DNA from: Manihot esculenta
Taxonomy: Eukaryota; Streptophyta; Magnoliopsida; Malpighiales; Euphorbiaceae
DNA length: 64,000 nucleotides
Direction of reading: 5' to 3'
Assembly: GCF_001659605.2 (NCBI RefSeq)
Contig: NC_035170.2
Location: 28,252,020-28,316,019 of the forward strand
Position numbers and translations under genes: made by a program. Of this stretch, positions 14,300-27,066 are shown piece by piece. Position 1 is the stretch's first letter. Every line of letters begins with the position of its first letter. The notes below the pieces were generated by a model. It saw only the letters and a program-made list of their open reading frames with translations, did not search any database and had not been told where the DNA came from.

Positions 14300-17200
14300 A
14301 TGGCACTTAGACTTCCAGCTCCAAAGGCAGCTGAGCTGGCAATCGCGTCTATAGGGTGTGGATATGATATAACAGCAGACATAAGGTTGAAATACTGTAA
14401 ACGGGGTGCAAACAATTCACAATTAATTGAGATTGATGAAGGTGGGGGCAGAGAGATTGTTTTGCCTGGTGGGATTGTAATACCAAATGTGTCCAAATCA
14501 ATAAAGTGTGATAAAGGGGAGCGCACAAGGTTTAGGTCCGATGTTCTTTCATTCCAGCAGGTAATTGTTTATTGTTTCATACTATTACCTTTTAATATGA
14601 TTCTTTGGTTGTGAATAAAATTTCATTGCTCTATATGCATGTCTACAATCTGGATATTAATTGGCAAGAAATTACTTGCATTTTTGTTCTAACACATGAT
14701 TTTCTTGGATTCTTTTAGGGTTTTAAAGCACTCTGTTTTTCTTCTGCTTTGTTAACATCAATAATATTCTCATCATTGAACAGACATATATTATTGCATC
14801 GCCTTTCTTATGTCAATTCTCTGCACCCTACCTGGAATTATCAGTTATGTGCATGTGCTGTTTATCTGGTATTGCTATGAACTCTAAATCTCTAGTCTTC
14901 GTCTTTTTAGGGTATTGTTGGCCAATTCTTTCAAGTTTTTTATTTTTGGTTTTTATAGTTGGCCAAATATTCAAATGCTGGGGATTGTTAGATTGCATAC
15001 TATTGTAGTATTGTTTAAAGACTATGTTGCTTAGACTCGGATATAGGTGTTAAAAATGGGTACATATCCCTATGTCTGACTTGTCAACTTAATTATAGCC
15101 TAAACAGATGATTAAATACAACTAAATATATCATCCAAAATACAATCAAATAACTATTTTTTTCTAAATACAAGCTCTATTAATTATGCATGAATATGTC
15201 ACTCAAGTGTCCAATTGCACAAATATGTGTCAGACACATATTCCATGTTGTATCCCATCAAGTGTCGTGTCGATACAGATACGGCATGGCAAAATGAAAA
15301 GTCAGATTATCAGAGGTTTAAGATACTGTATTGGGCTGTTTGAAGGGAGTTTCCCCCTCCTATGATCTGCATGCATTATGTCCCTAAAAGAACTAATAGT
15401 GATCAACATATATGGAATGCCTATCATGCTTTTGGTATCTTTTTCCTCCCCTTTTTTCTTATCTTTCCTTCTTGCCTCGCAGATGTCAGAGCAATTCAAC
15501 CAGGAAATGTCATTGACTGGAAAAATTCCCTCTGGTCTGTTCAATTCCATGTTCGAATTCACAGGTTGTTGGCAGAAAGATGCAGCCAATACTAAAAGCC
15601 TTGCTTTTGATGGGGTATCAATTACTCTTTATACTGTTGCATTAGAGAAATCTCAAGTTGTACTTTGTGATCATGTTAAGAAGTCTGTTCCATCATCATG
15701 GGAACCTGCAGCATTGGCAAAGTAAGTATTCACAGCTGTAATGTTGTCAAATGAATGAGATTTCTGTGAATCATCATGCCTCAGCTGATTCTTCAAATCC
15801 TATCTTTTAATTCTGATAATAATTTCTTTCATTACTCTTTTGATATGACTTTTAGTTTTCTTTATTTCATGATATTGACATGTTTATTCTTTCTTGTAAA
15901 TTTTGACATTCTTCGCTATGATTCTGTGTCCTGCATGACATTGTACTTTAATCATGAAATGGTTTTCTGGAGATAAGCATGTTGCATATTTTTTTTTATT
16001 ATGGCTTCCATGAGCATATGAAACCCATTAGCTAGACTTTACATTTCATAGGCAGAAAAAGAAATTGAGAGATAGGGGAACATGGAAGAAGAAGAGTAGA
16101 AGAGCATCCTCTCAAACCAAATATGAAATTTTCTGCCAAAAGACTCCTATGATTATATCAATTCACTAAAATTAAAATTTTAGCAAATTATATTTCTTTT
16201 TCTTAATTAATGTTTATGATTATCCCTCAAACTAAAATAATGTACCCTCCCCTCCCTTTCATTTAACTTCAATTCATTCCCATTCTTCCATCTTAATTCA
16301 TCAGTAAAATGAACAAGAAAAGGTAGAGGGAGCATCAACAAACCAACACATGTCTTCGGGCCTATATTTTCATATTGTATTTACTTAGAAACAAAATTGT
16401 CCATGTTACACCAAGAGTAGCTAGAAAATTGCTTATCATATAAAATGAATCATATGTGTTATATTAAATTTGGAACAGAGATTTTGACAATAAGTTTATT
16501 TTTCCAGGTTTATTGAAATGTTTGGCACTCATATTATTGTTGGTGTGAAGATGGGCGGGAAGGATGTCATATATGTGAAACAGCAGCATTCATCAATTCT
16601 TCAACCAGCTGATCTACAGAAGATACTAAAGGAGATGGCTGATAAAAGGTTTTTAGATACCAGTGGACAGTATAGCATGGCTTCTGAACAAGTTTACCAG
16701 AATAACAAGGTTTGTGGAAAATGTGTTAATTCTATTATTTTTTGGTTTTCAAATGAGCATTGACCTAGTTGTTTAAAGTCAGTAATACTTATTACTCACT
16801 TTTATTCAATAGATCATATCTTTTTTTTTAAATTAAATAATCTTCAATAATTAGAACATAAATTAAATAATCTTCAATAGTTGGAACATACTGTTAGTCT
16901 AATCTCTGACTCTCTTTTATTTTTAGGGAGTAAAATTAATTCAGTAATCTTTATTCAGTAATTACTTCCTGAGTTTTCATTGGATAGATAAGCACTTAAT
17001 GAGATGTTAGGATCTGTATGGGAAGACTTTGAGCTGATATGTATTATGCATTATAGATTGGACTGCCAGGACAAGCTTTGGTCCTGTAATACTAAGGGCA
17101 TTATAAAGTCCTTGAATATTCTTTTGTTGGTAGAAATATTTTGTATTTGGGATTTGAGAGATGAAAAGCAGAATATAAGTGTTGTTCTATGTTTACCCAT

Positions 17201-19708
17201 GAGGTGCTGATTAAGCTGAATCATAAAATGGAAACTGGTTGTTGAAGAGTTGTGTTAACTGGGCTAGTTGGAAAAAGTATCCAGTATCCACCATATTTTT
17301 CTATTTATATGAGTTCTGTTTTCATCATAAGCTAGAGACAATTGGCATCAAAATCAAATGGCCTGTAATGGGATGTAATATTCTTGTTCTACTGTGATCT
17401 CAAATTTCTGTTGCAAAGTAGCCAGTGACATGATTGCATGGCAGGCCATAAAATGACATGTAATGGCCCCTGTGCAATGGACCCTGATCCTTTTATGGAA
17501 CAAACACTTGGGCACACACAGATGAACACGCATTTGGTTTGTGTATATACTAGTTGTCTTAACAAATCATTGTTGTTTCAGTTGGAAACTAGGGAGCAAC
17601 GGCTGAGGTTTGCTGATGCCAGTTCCTCAAGTTCTTACTCTCACAAGGAGGTGTGTTTTTGTCACGCTGTATTCTTGAAATCATAAAATTCCGGTGTTGG
17701 TTTTTGAGGATCTATTGGTTCTTTGGCAAATTATAGTTTTAACTGTTCTCACTTAATTACTGTAAATGCAGGATATAGTGAGAATCTACAAAAGGAGAGG
17801 TGGAAGTGATACTAAAGTTTTATCTCATAGTGACTGGTTACAAACTGTTCAATTTGAGCCAGATGTAATTTCATTGTCCTTTATTCCAATTACCTCTCTA
17901 TTGAATGGAGTCCCTGGGAGTGGGTTCTTGAGCCACGCCATAAATCTATATCTACGATGTGAGTAAAATTGCTACAGGGTGTAACTTGTCAGATTAGTTT
18001 GGTTAATGGTGTTGCTAATTGTGGTCATTTTGATCTTTATATTGCATCTGCATGTACTTTATTATTGTTCTTCTTCTTATTATTATTATGTTATTACTAT
18101 TGTTTGTATTATGGGAAGGTGGTACCACAGGCTTGTGTTAGTTCTCTCTCAAAACCCCTTTTTAATTTTATGCTACAACTCAAGGTCTTTTCATTTCTTA
18201 CATGTGATTCTTGTTCAGATCTCTTCATTTGGAATATGATATACCCATTGCTTTTCTTTAATCATAGTGCTGCTAGATATTGTTGGATCATTAAAATAAC
18301 TTGTCATTTTGTTTATGCCTACCAGATAAGCCCCCAATTGAGGAGCTACACCAGTTTTTGGAATTTCAGCTGCCAAGGCAATGGGCACCAGTGTTCAGTG
18401 AACTCCCTCTTGGTCCACAACGGAAGCAGCAAAATACAGCATCTTTACAATTTAGTCTCATGGGGCCCAAGCTTTTTGTGAACACTTCTCCAGTATGGCC
18501 TCCTCTTTTGTCAAATTGTTTCTTGTATTTCTTGCATGGCTGAGCCTTACCATTTGATTGAAAAAGTTTCATGCTCTTTTATGGCGTGTTACTTTATAAA
18601 TTGGCAATAGAAGCTTTTTGAATAACACCATGTTTACTAGATTTATCTGCGTAGAAATTTAATTGATAGTGATACATGCTAGCAATATAAATTGGCAATA
18701 GAAGCTTTTTGAATAACACCATGTTTACTAGATTTATCTGCGTAGAAATTTAATTGATAGTGATACATGCTAACAGATTGCTACCATACACATTCTGAAC
18801 ATACTAATTTGATCGTTTGACCTAAAATTCCAAATGTCTGTGCCATAATTTTGAGGTTTAACTTTTTAAGTAAACAAATCTTATGGACAGTATTTTTCAA
18901 TTTCTTTTACTTCTTTTACTATTGTACAATTATTGATGGTGTAGAAAACTTCAAAACTGGCTGTAGCTGTTCATTGATTGTGTTTTTGTTCTGGAAACGT
19001 GAATTTTAAATTCCTTGACAGGTTGATGTTGGTAAGAGGCCAGTGACCGGCCTTCGGCTTTATCTAGAAGGTAAAAGAAGCAACCGCTTGGCCATACATT
19101 TGCAGCATCTTTCATCTCTTCCAAATATCTTTCAGCTTGCGGATGATCCACATGGTAATTTCAGTCAGGAGTCCTATGATCATAAATACTATGAGAAAGT
19201 TCAGTGGAAGAATTTTTCACATGTTTGTACTGCTCCTGTTGAGTCATACGAGGAACTTTCTATAGTTACTGGAGCCCAATTACAAGTCGAGAATTATGGA
19301 TTTAAAAATATTCTCTTTTTACGACTGCGATTCTCAACTGTGTTGGGAGCGGCGAGCGTAAAACATCCGGAGTGGGATGGATCACCAGGATTGGCGCCTA
19401 AATCTGGTCTCATCTCAACATTAATCAGCCATCACTTCACATCAGTTCAGAAGCCACCACCACGGCCTGCCGACGTGAATATAAACTCAGCTGTGTATCC
19501 TGGGGGTCCCCCAGTGCCCGTTCAAGTCCCAAAGCTTCTGAAGTTTGTTGACACAACAGAGATGACAAGAGGGCCCCAGGAAACTCCAGGCTATTGGGTT
19601 GTATCTGGGGCTAGATTAGTTGTTGAGAAGGGGAGAATTTCTCTCCGGGTTAGGTATTCCTTGTTGACTATGGTATTACCTGATGAAGATTTAGAAGCAG
19701 AGCGTTAG
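14300..19708 (+). CDS. MACPF domain protein of the CAD1/NSL1 family
   Basis: Seven exons: 14300-14560, 15483-15721, 16508-16709, 17582-17650, 17772-17958, 18326-18492 and 19022-19708. They total 1,812 nt, or 603 residues, and all junctions are GT-AG with frame preserved. The protein starts MALRLPAPKAAELAIASIGC and contains the MACPF signature FGTHIIVGVKMGG (about residues 172-184) and the block LLNGVPGSGFLSHAINLYLR. From memory it is closest to Arabidopsis At4g24290, a relative of CAD1 and NSL1, which restrain salicylate-dependent cell death. Members of this plant family have a membrane-attack-complex/perforin fold, but pore formation has not been generally established for them. There is no signal peptide. 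The frame is intact. Intron 6 contains a tandem duplication. Confidence 0.95.
18595..18772. repeat. direct tandem duplication in intron 6 of the MACPF gene
   Basis: An 87-bp segment at 18595-18681, beginning TATAAATTGGCAATAGAAGC, recurs without visible differences at 18686-18772 (91-bp period). Because the copies look identical, the duplication is recent relative to the rest of the intron. It touches neither splice site. Confidence 0.93.
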
Positions 19709-21900
19709 CAATTTTTTCGCCCTCCCCTCCCCTCCCCTCCCCTCCCCATGCCCTTGAGCAAAAAGTAAAATACAAAAGAAATTTACAAAAAGGAAAAAGG
19801 AGGAAGAAGCTGCTTAAGTTAATGGTGGTTGTTTTCAAGGTTTCAAATGCAGGAAGGTGCTAAATAGAAAGAATGGTTGAATGGGAAAATGTAAGTGGGA
19901 AATTGTTAGTCTTGTAATATTGTTCTCATCATTGATATTCCCTGTGATGTATTTTTGCTTGTGTAGATTCCCCATCTGATAGTGTCGTATTTCAAATTTT
20001 TTACTTCTGCCTTGAGCAATAGTGTTTAACAAGCCTGTTCCATGCAAGTGTATACAAAATTTTGTCTGATTGTAGCATCTGGCTTCCATGGAATATAATT
20101 GTGGATCAAGGATTTAACACTACAAATGAGCTCCACCCTGTTGAATCTAGTGCTTGGCCTAGCATAGCCCTAGTCACTTGTCCCTTTTCCATCTCTCTTT
20201 GAGGGGCAAAGCTTGCGACTGGGGCCAATTTAATCGTGTGTGAAAGGCGAAACATGAAGATTCCAGCATATGGGATCCTTTAGCCTATAAGTCTTGGCCG
20301 GCCTTTACAAACCGTGTAAAATATCTTCATTAATCACAGGGTTGTGATGATAATGATACTACTGCCCGCTCTGGAAGCAGTAAATGAACCCAATTTCGAA
20401 AACCAAGATGAACCACTAGAGGCCATCTTGTGAAGACCATATGGCTCTTGCAGAGGAGACGAATCACAAGCCCTTTCGGGTACTTCCCCCAAATATCACA
20501 ATCACCTTTTTCTGATAATATTTGCTTCTGAAAAAAAAAAAAAGAAACGAAGGCCAACATTCACACTGTTCACTGAATCATCAAAGTTCATTTTTCCTGG
20601 TCTAAAGAAGTCAAACCAGCTAAAAATAAGGTCTACTTTATATATGGATTGAGGTCACTTTCATCAAAAGGTACAAATCTCTATCTCTCCTACATCAGTG
20701 GAGGACAAAGAGAAAAAACGAGCATAAATAATTGCAAATTCCATTCTAGTAATAAAAAAGAAAACCATTGAGCCCACTCAAATTATACCACATTATTGTT
20801 TTTAAGGTGGCAGCAATCAATTGTTAGTTAATGAAATATCATAGCTACACCAACCATCGTTTGAAACAAAGAATAAATAAACACAGGTTACACTTATTTA
20901 TATTTTATTTTAATTATTTTAATATTAATTTAATTGATTCAATTTTTATATTTTAATCCGCTATTTATAAATTTTCTATTAAAATTTGAAACTTCCACCT
21001 CCATATCAGCCTGTAATGGCTCTCTCGACTTATAACCAATAAAGAAGTTGCTAGGACTGCCATGAAATTTTGAATCAATTAATAGTGACATAAATAATTT
21101 AATGGTTAAATATATAGTTCACACAACAGTGATATATTTTATTTTATAATAATAATTATGAATATTATATAGTAAATATGTTATTTAATTTAAAATAGTA
21201 ATATATATAAAATAATTAAAAATAATATATCTATTATAAAATTTTTAAAATTATTAATGCAAAATAAAAATTTATCTAAAGTGGTAGAACTTGTGAATTG
21301 CATGTTTAATTTAAATTACTATTGTTTTTAGAATTAAATATAATAAAATTATAGTTAAAAATAAATTAATATTATTTTTATATATGAAATTTATTTATAT
21401 TTAAAAAATAATAAAATATTATATTTTATATTTTTTTCGACTCTTATATTTTAATTTTTAAAAAATTAATTAAAATTATATTCAAATATAAACATTGAAC
21501 CAATGAATCAAAATTTAAACGTTTCAACATTTGAATTAAAATATAAAATAATATAAATGTTGACATTTTCAGTAATTTAGTCATAATTTATATAAAAAAT
21601 GATAATAATAATATATATAGTATATCGACTAAACTATTAAATTATCACATAGACTATAAAATTTAAAAATTTATAAATTAATTAAAATTATACTAAAATA
21701 CAAATATTAAAATAATTAAATCAAAATTAAAAAAATTAAATTAAAATGCAAATAAAGGCAAACTCATTTTTTTTAATCAATTGGGTGAGAAATACTTGCA
21801 CATTGACAAAGACATATTTGAATATTTGTTTTAAATCTTCTAGCTATACCAGTCAAGAAATTAACTCCATGAAAACTAAAAATCCTATCATAAGTTCAAA
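19709..21900. other. MACPF 3' UTR and AT-rich spacer
   Basis: Immediately after the stop codon there is a (CCCTC)n tract at about 19721-19746, followed by a probable 3' UTR to around 20090. From about 20870 to 21780 the sequence is extremely AT-rich (TAATAT, AAATTA words). No coding sequence could be supported. Confidence 0.55.
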
Positions 21901-21913
21901 ACCCATTATCAAA

Positions 21914-22490
21914 AGCAAGTAGATATCCAAGCCACAGCTATCACATAAATTATGCTGCTTTTCTTGTTATTTGCTGGTTCTTTTGGTTCATTTACCTTGT
22001 GCTTCTTCTGAAGCTTCTTACCAGCTCTCTTTCGAAGCCTTTTCTTCTTCGAAGTTGGCTCTTGATTTTCCTCCGCCACCTCCAAAACCCTATCTACAAT
22101 ATCAGTCTCCTCAGCTTCATTAGCTTCTTCCATAACCATAATAATCTTATTTGCAGCAACCAACTCCTTATATTTTTTAGTATTGTTTTTGGGTCCTTTA
22201 GTCACCTGAACCCACTCATTACTGCCTTGCTTGTCAAAGAGCTTCATTGTTTCTTCCAGTCCCTGAATGTACAAAGATAGCTCCTTGCTTCCCCACTATT
22301 TCTTGTTCTTTGACCAATTTCAATTGGAAAGCTTGTGTGTTCATTCTACAATTCTCTGGCCCAACAATATCTTGAGGATTATCAATGGCATATGGCATTA
22401 TGAGAAAGGTAGAAATAGCTTTACATCTTCATCCTCGGATTCAGATGCAGATACTTCTCTGTCAATATCAACCATTTCATCATCTTGCAC
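21914..22490 (-). pseudogene. decayed coding fragment, Lys/Glu-rich, family not identified
   Basis: On the minus strand a 121-codon frame contains WVQVTKGPKNNTKKYKELV followed by a strongly charged tail (KKKRLRKRAGKKLQKKHK). Upstream, in other frames, come DIVGPENCRMNTQAFQLKLV and an acidic stretch, DREVSASESEDEDVK. At least two frame changes or stops separate these pieces, so it cannot encode one protein as it stands. The WVQVTKG segment faintly recalls linkers in plant LINE ORF1 proteins, but I cannot establish that. It sits next to a solo LTR. Confidence 0.35.
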
Positions 22491-22714
22491 TGGCTTTTAA
22501 CTATTTTTATTTGCAGTCCCATTAAATAATCCTATAAATATTGCAATCAAATTTATAATCACAAACATGGATAATAAACCTTGGGAAACTATGCAAATTT
22601 ATATTAAAGATGGTGGATAAATTCATCAACAAGCAAACATGTTCAAGAGATTGCAAAACTAACCAAAATATAAAATTATCAAACAATCTATCAATTTTCA
22701 TAAGCAATTAACAC

Positions 22715-23167
22715 TGTTAGCACAGTAACAGATTCTGGTCTTATGGGTTACAACTGGCTCCCTAAGGGCATGAGAATTAAAGGGTAAGACAACAATCAAA
22801 ATACTTGCAGGGTTCACAAAGCAGAGAAGACAGAGATTTAAAGAGTATTTATTTTTTTTCTTTTTCTGTTGCAACCTCTCAAACTCCTTATATAACCCTA
22901 ATACACCAATGCCAGCAGTTAAGTTAGGTTATATAGGTCTGAGAAGAGATATGGGTCGGGTGAGTCTGGCTAAATGGAGGCTCTCTCAGATTATCCAAAA
23001 CAAAGCAATATAGAATTGCACTGCTGCTGGCCTCCATGTCTTTCCACTTTCCATCTCCATTGTGTGGGGAGAACATACAAATCTCATTATTCAGGTAATG
23101 ATATTGTTTGACATGGAATTCCCTACTTCATCCCCCCATATTAATATATCCTCTGTTTCACCCAACA
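22715..23167 (-). mobile_element. probable solo LTR, copia-like (453 bp)
   Basis: Read on the minus strand it begins TGTTGGGTGAAACAGAGG and ends CTGTGCTAACA, i.e. TG...CA ends within TGTT...AACA. It contains TTATATAAGGAG (TATA box) followed about 40 bases later by AAATAAATACTC, a likely poly-A signal. This is the layout of a plant LTR promoter. The flanking five bases (AACAC on the left, AATGA on the right) are not a clean target duplication, so the borders or the solo status may be wrong. No internal coding region adjoins it. Confidence 0.55.
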
Positions 23168-23855
23168 AATGAAATGCAAGGAAGTCCAATTAGATCTAGG
23201 TTATAATCATATTGTCAATTGGAATAATTTATGATTGGCTTGTTATACAGCTGGCTACCAGTCTGATTCAAGTTGGTCTCAAAACAGAACTAGCAGTTTA
23301 AGATTGAGAAATGGACAAAGCTGAAACCGAATTGGTTCAGGTGATTTCAGCTAATTTAGGATCAGGTTCAGTCTGATTCAAATATTTTGGTTCAATTTTC
23401 ATTCAGTTTGGGCCATAAAATTTTTGAAGGAAAATTTGTCTTATAAGAAGTATTTATTTAAAAAATCATAATTATTCTCAAAATGCCTTGGCAAAATGGT
23501 CATTATTTGACTGTCATAAGGAACAAAAATCGCTCTTTTGAAAAAAAAAAAAAAGAAAGACAAAGAAAGAAAGAAAGAAAAAAAAACTAGAAACCTCCAT
23601 CCATTGGTCAAATGGCTATAGGAGGGGTGAGCAAAAGGCCTAAATTGGCCCCTAAACTATATGTGAAAGTTCAATTTGATCCTCAAAGAAAATTTGGATT
23701 CAGTAAGACCTGGCAAAGGAACCAGGAAACAAAGTCCCAAATGCAATAATAAGGAATTTACCTGATGCAGAATAGTAATTGCATAGCCAAAGGGTTGAAA
23801 GCACAGTTGCATGAATCAACCGAGGCACCATTACGTAAAATATTCATCCTAATCC
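23168..23855. other. spacer downstream of the DYW PPR gene
   Basis: Contains degenerate GGTTCAG/ATTCAG words around 23320-23410, a purine tract rich in AAAGAAAG at about 23550-23587, and the probable 3' UTR of the neighbouring minus-strand PPR gene. No coding region is supported. Confidence 0.45.
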
Positions 23856-26342
23856 TCACCAGAAATCCCCACAATTGCAAATTCCATCCTTGAAATGATG
23901 GAATCGACTTGCATCTCTTACTGTAATATTTCTCTTTGTAATAAGGGAGATAAGTTTTATAGCAGTGTGACAATCACCACAAACTCGCAAATTCTTAGTT
24001 ACTAGAATGGGCTTATTGGGGCTGAGATTAAGAAGTCCAAATGCAATAGCCAGTTTTTCACTATGATAAAGGAGGATATGTTCCTTCTCCTCATCTTCAA
24101 CATCTTGAAGAACATAGCTAGCTTCCCCATGATAACCCAACCTTCTCATCTCCACCAACAGTTCATCAATTTTATTATTTATCTGAGGTGAATGTGGGTG
24201 TGACCTATCTCCACCAAAGAATGCATGAACAACGCCACCAATCTCAATCCAACTGCACCCAGGACTTTTCTTAAATCCTTGCTCCCTTTGCAGTATTCTA
24301 ATCTGAGCTGCATCATCCCATCTCCCAACAGTGCTATACATATTGGATAAAAGAACAAAATTTCCTGTACTTCCATGTCCTAGCTTCTGAATTTTCTTTG
24401 ACACTTCTTCCCCAAGTTCAACATTTCTATGGACCCTACAAGCAGCAAGCAAGGCACTCCAGATATGAACATCAGGCTCAAATGGCATCTTTTCAATGAA
24501 ATTGCATACCTCTTCAAATTTCCCAGCCCGGCTCAAAAGATCAGCCATGCATATATAATGCTCCATCCTGGGAGTGATGCCAAAATCTTGACGCATGGCA
24601 TTAAACCAGTGTTTGCCTTCAGTGACAAGGCCAGAATGGCTGCAAGCAGACAAGAGACAAATGAAAGTCACATCATCTGGTTCTAAACATTCTACCAGCA
24701 TGTTATCGAACAGCAATAGTGCTTCCATGCCAAGCCCATGAATTCCATAAGCAATTATTATTGCATTCCATGATACAATATCCCTCTTATGCATCGTATC
24801 AAAAACTCTCCTAGCAGTGTCGATCCTTCCACACTTAGCATACATGTCAATTAGAGCATTGCAAATTGTGATTTCAGTTGTAAGGCCATGAACAATTGCA
24901 TAACAATGACTGCAAGAACCATGTTGTATAGCAGCCAAATGAGCACAAGCTGGCAGGACACCTAGCATGGTTGCCAATTCTGGATACAATCCAGACAATT
25001 GCATCTTATGGAATAAACGTAAAGCCTCTTTTGCATGACCATTCTGCACACATCCTGAAATAATAGCACTATATGAAACTGAATCTTTCAAATCCATTTC
25101 ATAAAAGAACTGTTTTGCATCAATGACTACTCCACACTTTGCATATGTTGAAAGTAGAGTATTTCCCAACATTAAATCTGAAACAAAACCCGATTTGATA
25201 GCGTAACAGTGTATGCATCTGCCTATACTTGAGTCGGTTAACTTTGCGCAAGCTCGAAGTACAGTAGCAAGAGTTACTGGTGTTGGAAACAAAGTGAAGT
25301 CTTTGAGCCTCATCATTTCCAGAAAAAATTCCAACGCCTCCCTCATAAAATCACAAATAACATAAGCACCAAGCATAGCACTCCAAGTCACCTCATTCTT
25401 GACAATACTCACCTTGTCAAAGATTCTCCTGGCATAATCCATGTACTGACATTTCCCATACATATCCAAAAGTCCGGTTGCAACTATGATATCATCAATG
25501 TAAGCCCTCCTCGCACAAAAACCATGCATTGCTTTGCCATGGCTCAAAGCATTAGCCTGAGCAACTGCTGGAAGTACGGCCGCAATAGTTGAAGAGTTGG
25601 GGCTTATGAAATCGTTTTGCATTCGGACAAGCAAACGAATAGTGTCATGATAATACACCCCATGCAGAGAAAAACCCGAAATCATGGAATTCCATGCAAC
25701 AACATCTCTGTGAGGCATTTCATTAAATACTGTTTCTGCATCATCCAAACATCCGCATTTCGCATACATATCAACCAAAGCAGTAGAAACATAAACATCA
25801 GAATCAAGCCGAAGTCTTTTGGCATGAACGTGAATGTCCTTGCCTGTTTCAATTGCTTGAAGAGCCGAACATGCTTTAAGCACAATAGGGAAAGTAAATT
25901 TGGAGGGCTGGATACCCAATTCCAGCGTTTTGTAGTAAAAATTAATGGCTTCACCGAAAGGTCCATTCCAAGCATATCCCTTTATCAACAGATTCCATAT
26001 TACAACCTTTTTTGGCTTTCGGGGACTTCTATCGAACACCCTGCGTGCATACTCGACCTTATTACAAGCCAAGTAAAAAAGCGTAAGTTTTTCAATAGTT
26101 TGGTTAAAATGGTCATCGTCACCATGTGGGATATGGTTTTTAATGAGATGTTGATGGACTGTTTTGCCTTGAAACACAGATTTGGATTGGAGGCAATCTT
26201 CGAGGAGATGTTTACAATCTGCAAGACTAAAACTCTTATGGGACTTCAGGTGCATTGCCCATAGCATTTCCGTCTTTGTTTGGACACTGTAAGCCTTTTT
26301 CTTCTCCTCTTTCCTTGCAGCCCACCTCAATATATCAAGCAA
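23856..26342 (-). CDS. DYW-class pentatricopeptide repeat protein (predicted organellar RNA editing factor)
   Basis: An intronless 828-residue frame, as usual for plant PPR genes. After about 100 N-terminal residues come many PLS-type repeats (for example DVYVSTALVDMYAKCGCLDDA and DIVSWNAIIIAYGIHGLGMEA), then E and E+ segments and a C-terminal DYW domain. The zinc-binding deaminase motif HSEKLA begins near residue 760, CGDCH spans 788-792, and the protein ends CNCGDFW, a conservative variant of the DYW tripeptide. DYW proteins bind organellar transcripts and catalyse C-to-U editing; the target site cannot be read from this alone. Methionines at residues 1 and about 27 are both possible starts. 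It may correspond to the Arabidopsis At3g16610 lineage (from memory, unverified). The frame is intact. Confidence 0.94.
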   Translation of the reverse strand: MLDILRWAARKEEKKKAYSVQTKTEMLWAMHLKSHKSFSLADCKHLLEDCLQSKSVFQGKTVHQHLIKNHIPHGDDDHFNQTIEKLTLFYLACNKVEYARRVFDRSPRKPKKVVIWNLLIKGYAWNGPFGEAINFYYKTLELGIQPSKFTFPIVLKACSALQAIETGKDIHVHAKRLRLDSDVYVSTALVDMYAKCGCLDDAETVFNEMPHRDVVAWNSMISGFSLHGVYYHDTIRLLVRMQNDFISPNSSTIAAVLPAVAQANALSHGKAMHGFCARRAYIDDIIVATGLLDMYGKCQYMDYARRIFDKVSIVKNEVTWSAMLGAYVICDFMREALEFFLEMMRLKDFTLFPTPVTLATVLRACAKLTDSSIGRCIHCYAIKSGFVSDLMLGNTLLSTYAKCGVVIDAKQFFYEMDLKDSVSYSAIISGCVQNGHAKEALRLFHKMQLSGLYPELATMLGVLPACAHLAAIQHGSCSHCYAIVHGLTTEITICNALIDMYAKCGRIDTARRVFDTMHKRDIVSWNAIIIAYGIHGLGMEALLLFDNMLVECLEPDDVTFICLLSACSHSGLVTEGKHWFNAMRQDFGITPRMEHYICMADLLSRAGKFEEVCNFIEKMPFEPDVHIWSALLAACRVHRNVELGEEVSKKIQKLGHGSTGNFVLLSNMYSTVGRWDDAAQIRILQREQGFKKSPGCSWIEIGGVVHAFFGGDRSHPHSPQINNKIDELLVEMRRLGYHGEASYVLQDVEDEEKEHILLYHSEKLAIAFGLLNLSPNKPILVTKNLRVCGDCHTAIKLISLITKRNITVRDASRFHHFKDGICNCGDFW

Positions 26343-27066
26343 ACGTTTGATTTTTTAAAAAAGTTTGGATTTTTATGTCAACTCATTTTCCCTAATAACC
26401 AAACAAAAGAATTTTGAGAACTTTTCTTCCAAGCTTTTTAGCAGGTCAATAAGACACAAAATCGGCTGCCAAAATCCCTTCCAGCTCTTTTTAAAGAAGT
26501 TTTTATATTAAAAAAAAAAATTGATTATTAAAACTTATTAATATAAAACTTCAAAATATTTATAGAATAATTTTAATATCACTTAATTATAACTTATTGA
26601 TTATTATGAGACAAACGCTATAAATAAATTGTTATTAATATATAAGTATCATTTTCTTAAAAAAAAAACGACAGCGGAATAAATCCAAATGTGAATTATT
26701 TTTGCATATTAAAATACAAAAAATCAGAATGGTATATAACCTGTAGCACGAAATTATTAAATAATTTAAATTAATTATTTTGAATCGAGTAGAAAATGAA
26801 TTAATAAGGTAAATATAAAAATTATTTGAATTAGTTTGGATTGAATTGTTTCAGCGTATGCATACGAAGAAATATATGACTTTCATTAGATCCATTTTGG
26901 ATCTCTGTCAATTATATATCTTCATGAACATACAAAAATTCCTTAGAAAAGATGCATTACTCAGCTCAGTGTAGAAGTGATCTGCTGCCATTCTGTATTT
27001 TGCACTATATAAACAACAATCCTCTGATACAACAAAATGCAAGTGTATATATTTATATACATTATA
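26343..27066. other. spacer between the PPR gene and the small membrane-protein gene
   Basis: AT-rich, with no coding region supported. The left end should hold the PPR promoter and 5' UTR (minus strand). The right end should hold the 3' UTR of the 27067-27599 gene. Confidence 0.5.

Noticed and set aside
23320..23410. Another CGGTTCGGTT-type hAT element, suggested by GGTTCAG words
   Set aside because: The words are weak and irregular and no TAGGGG-type ends or 8-bp duplication could be found.
24179..26264. Several 65-215 codon frames opposite to or overlapping the DYW PPR gene
   Set aside because: They are shadows of the 828-residue gene in other frames.
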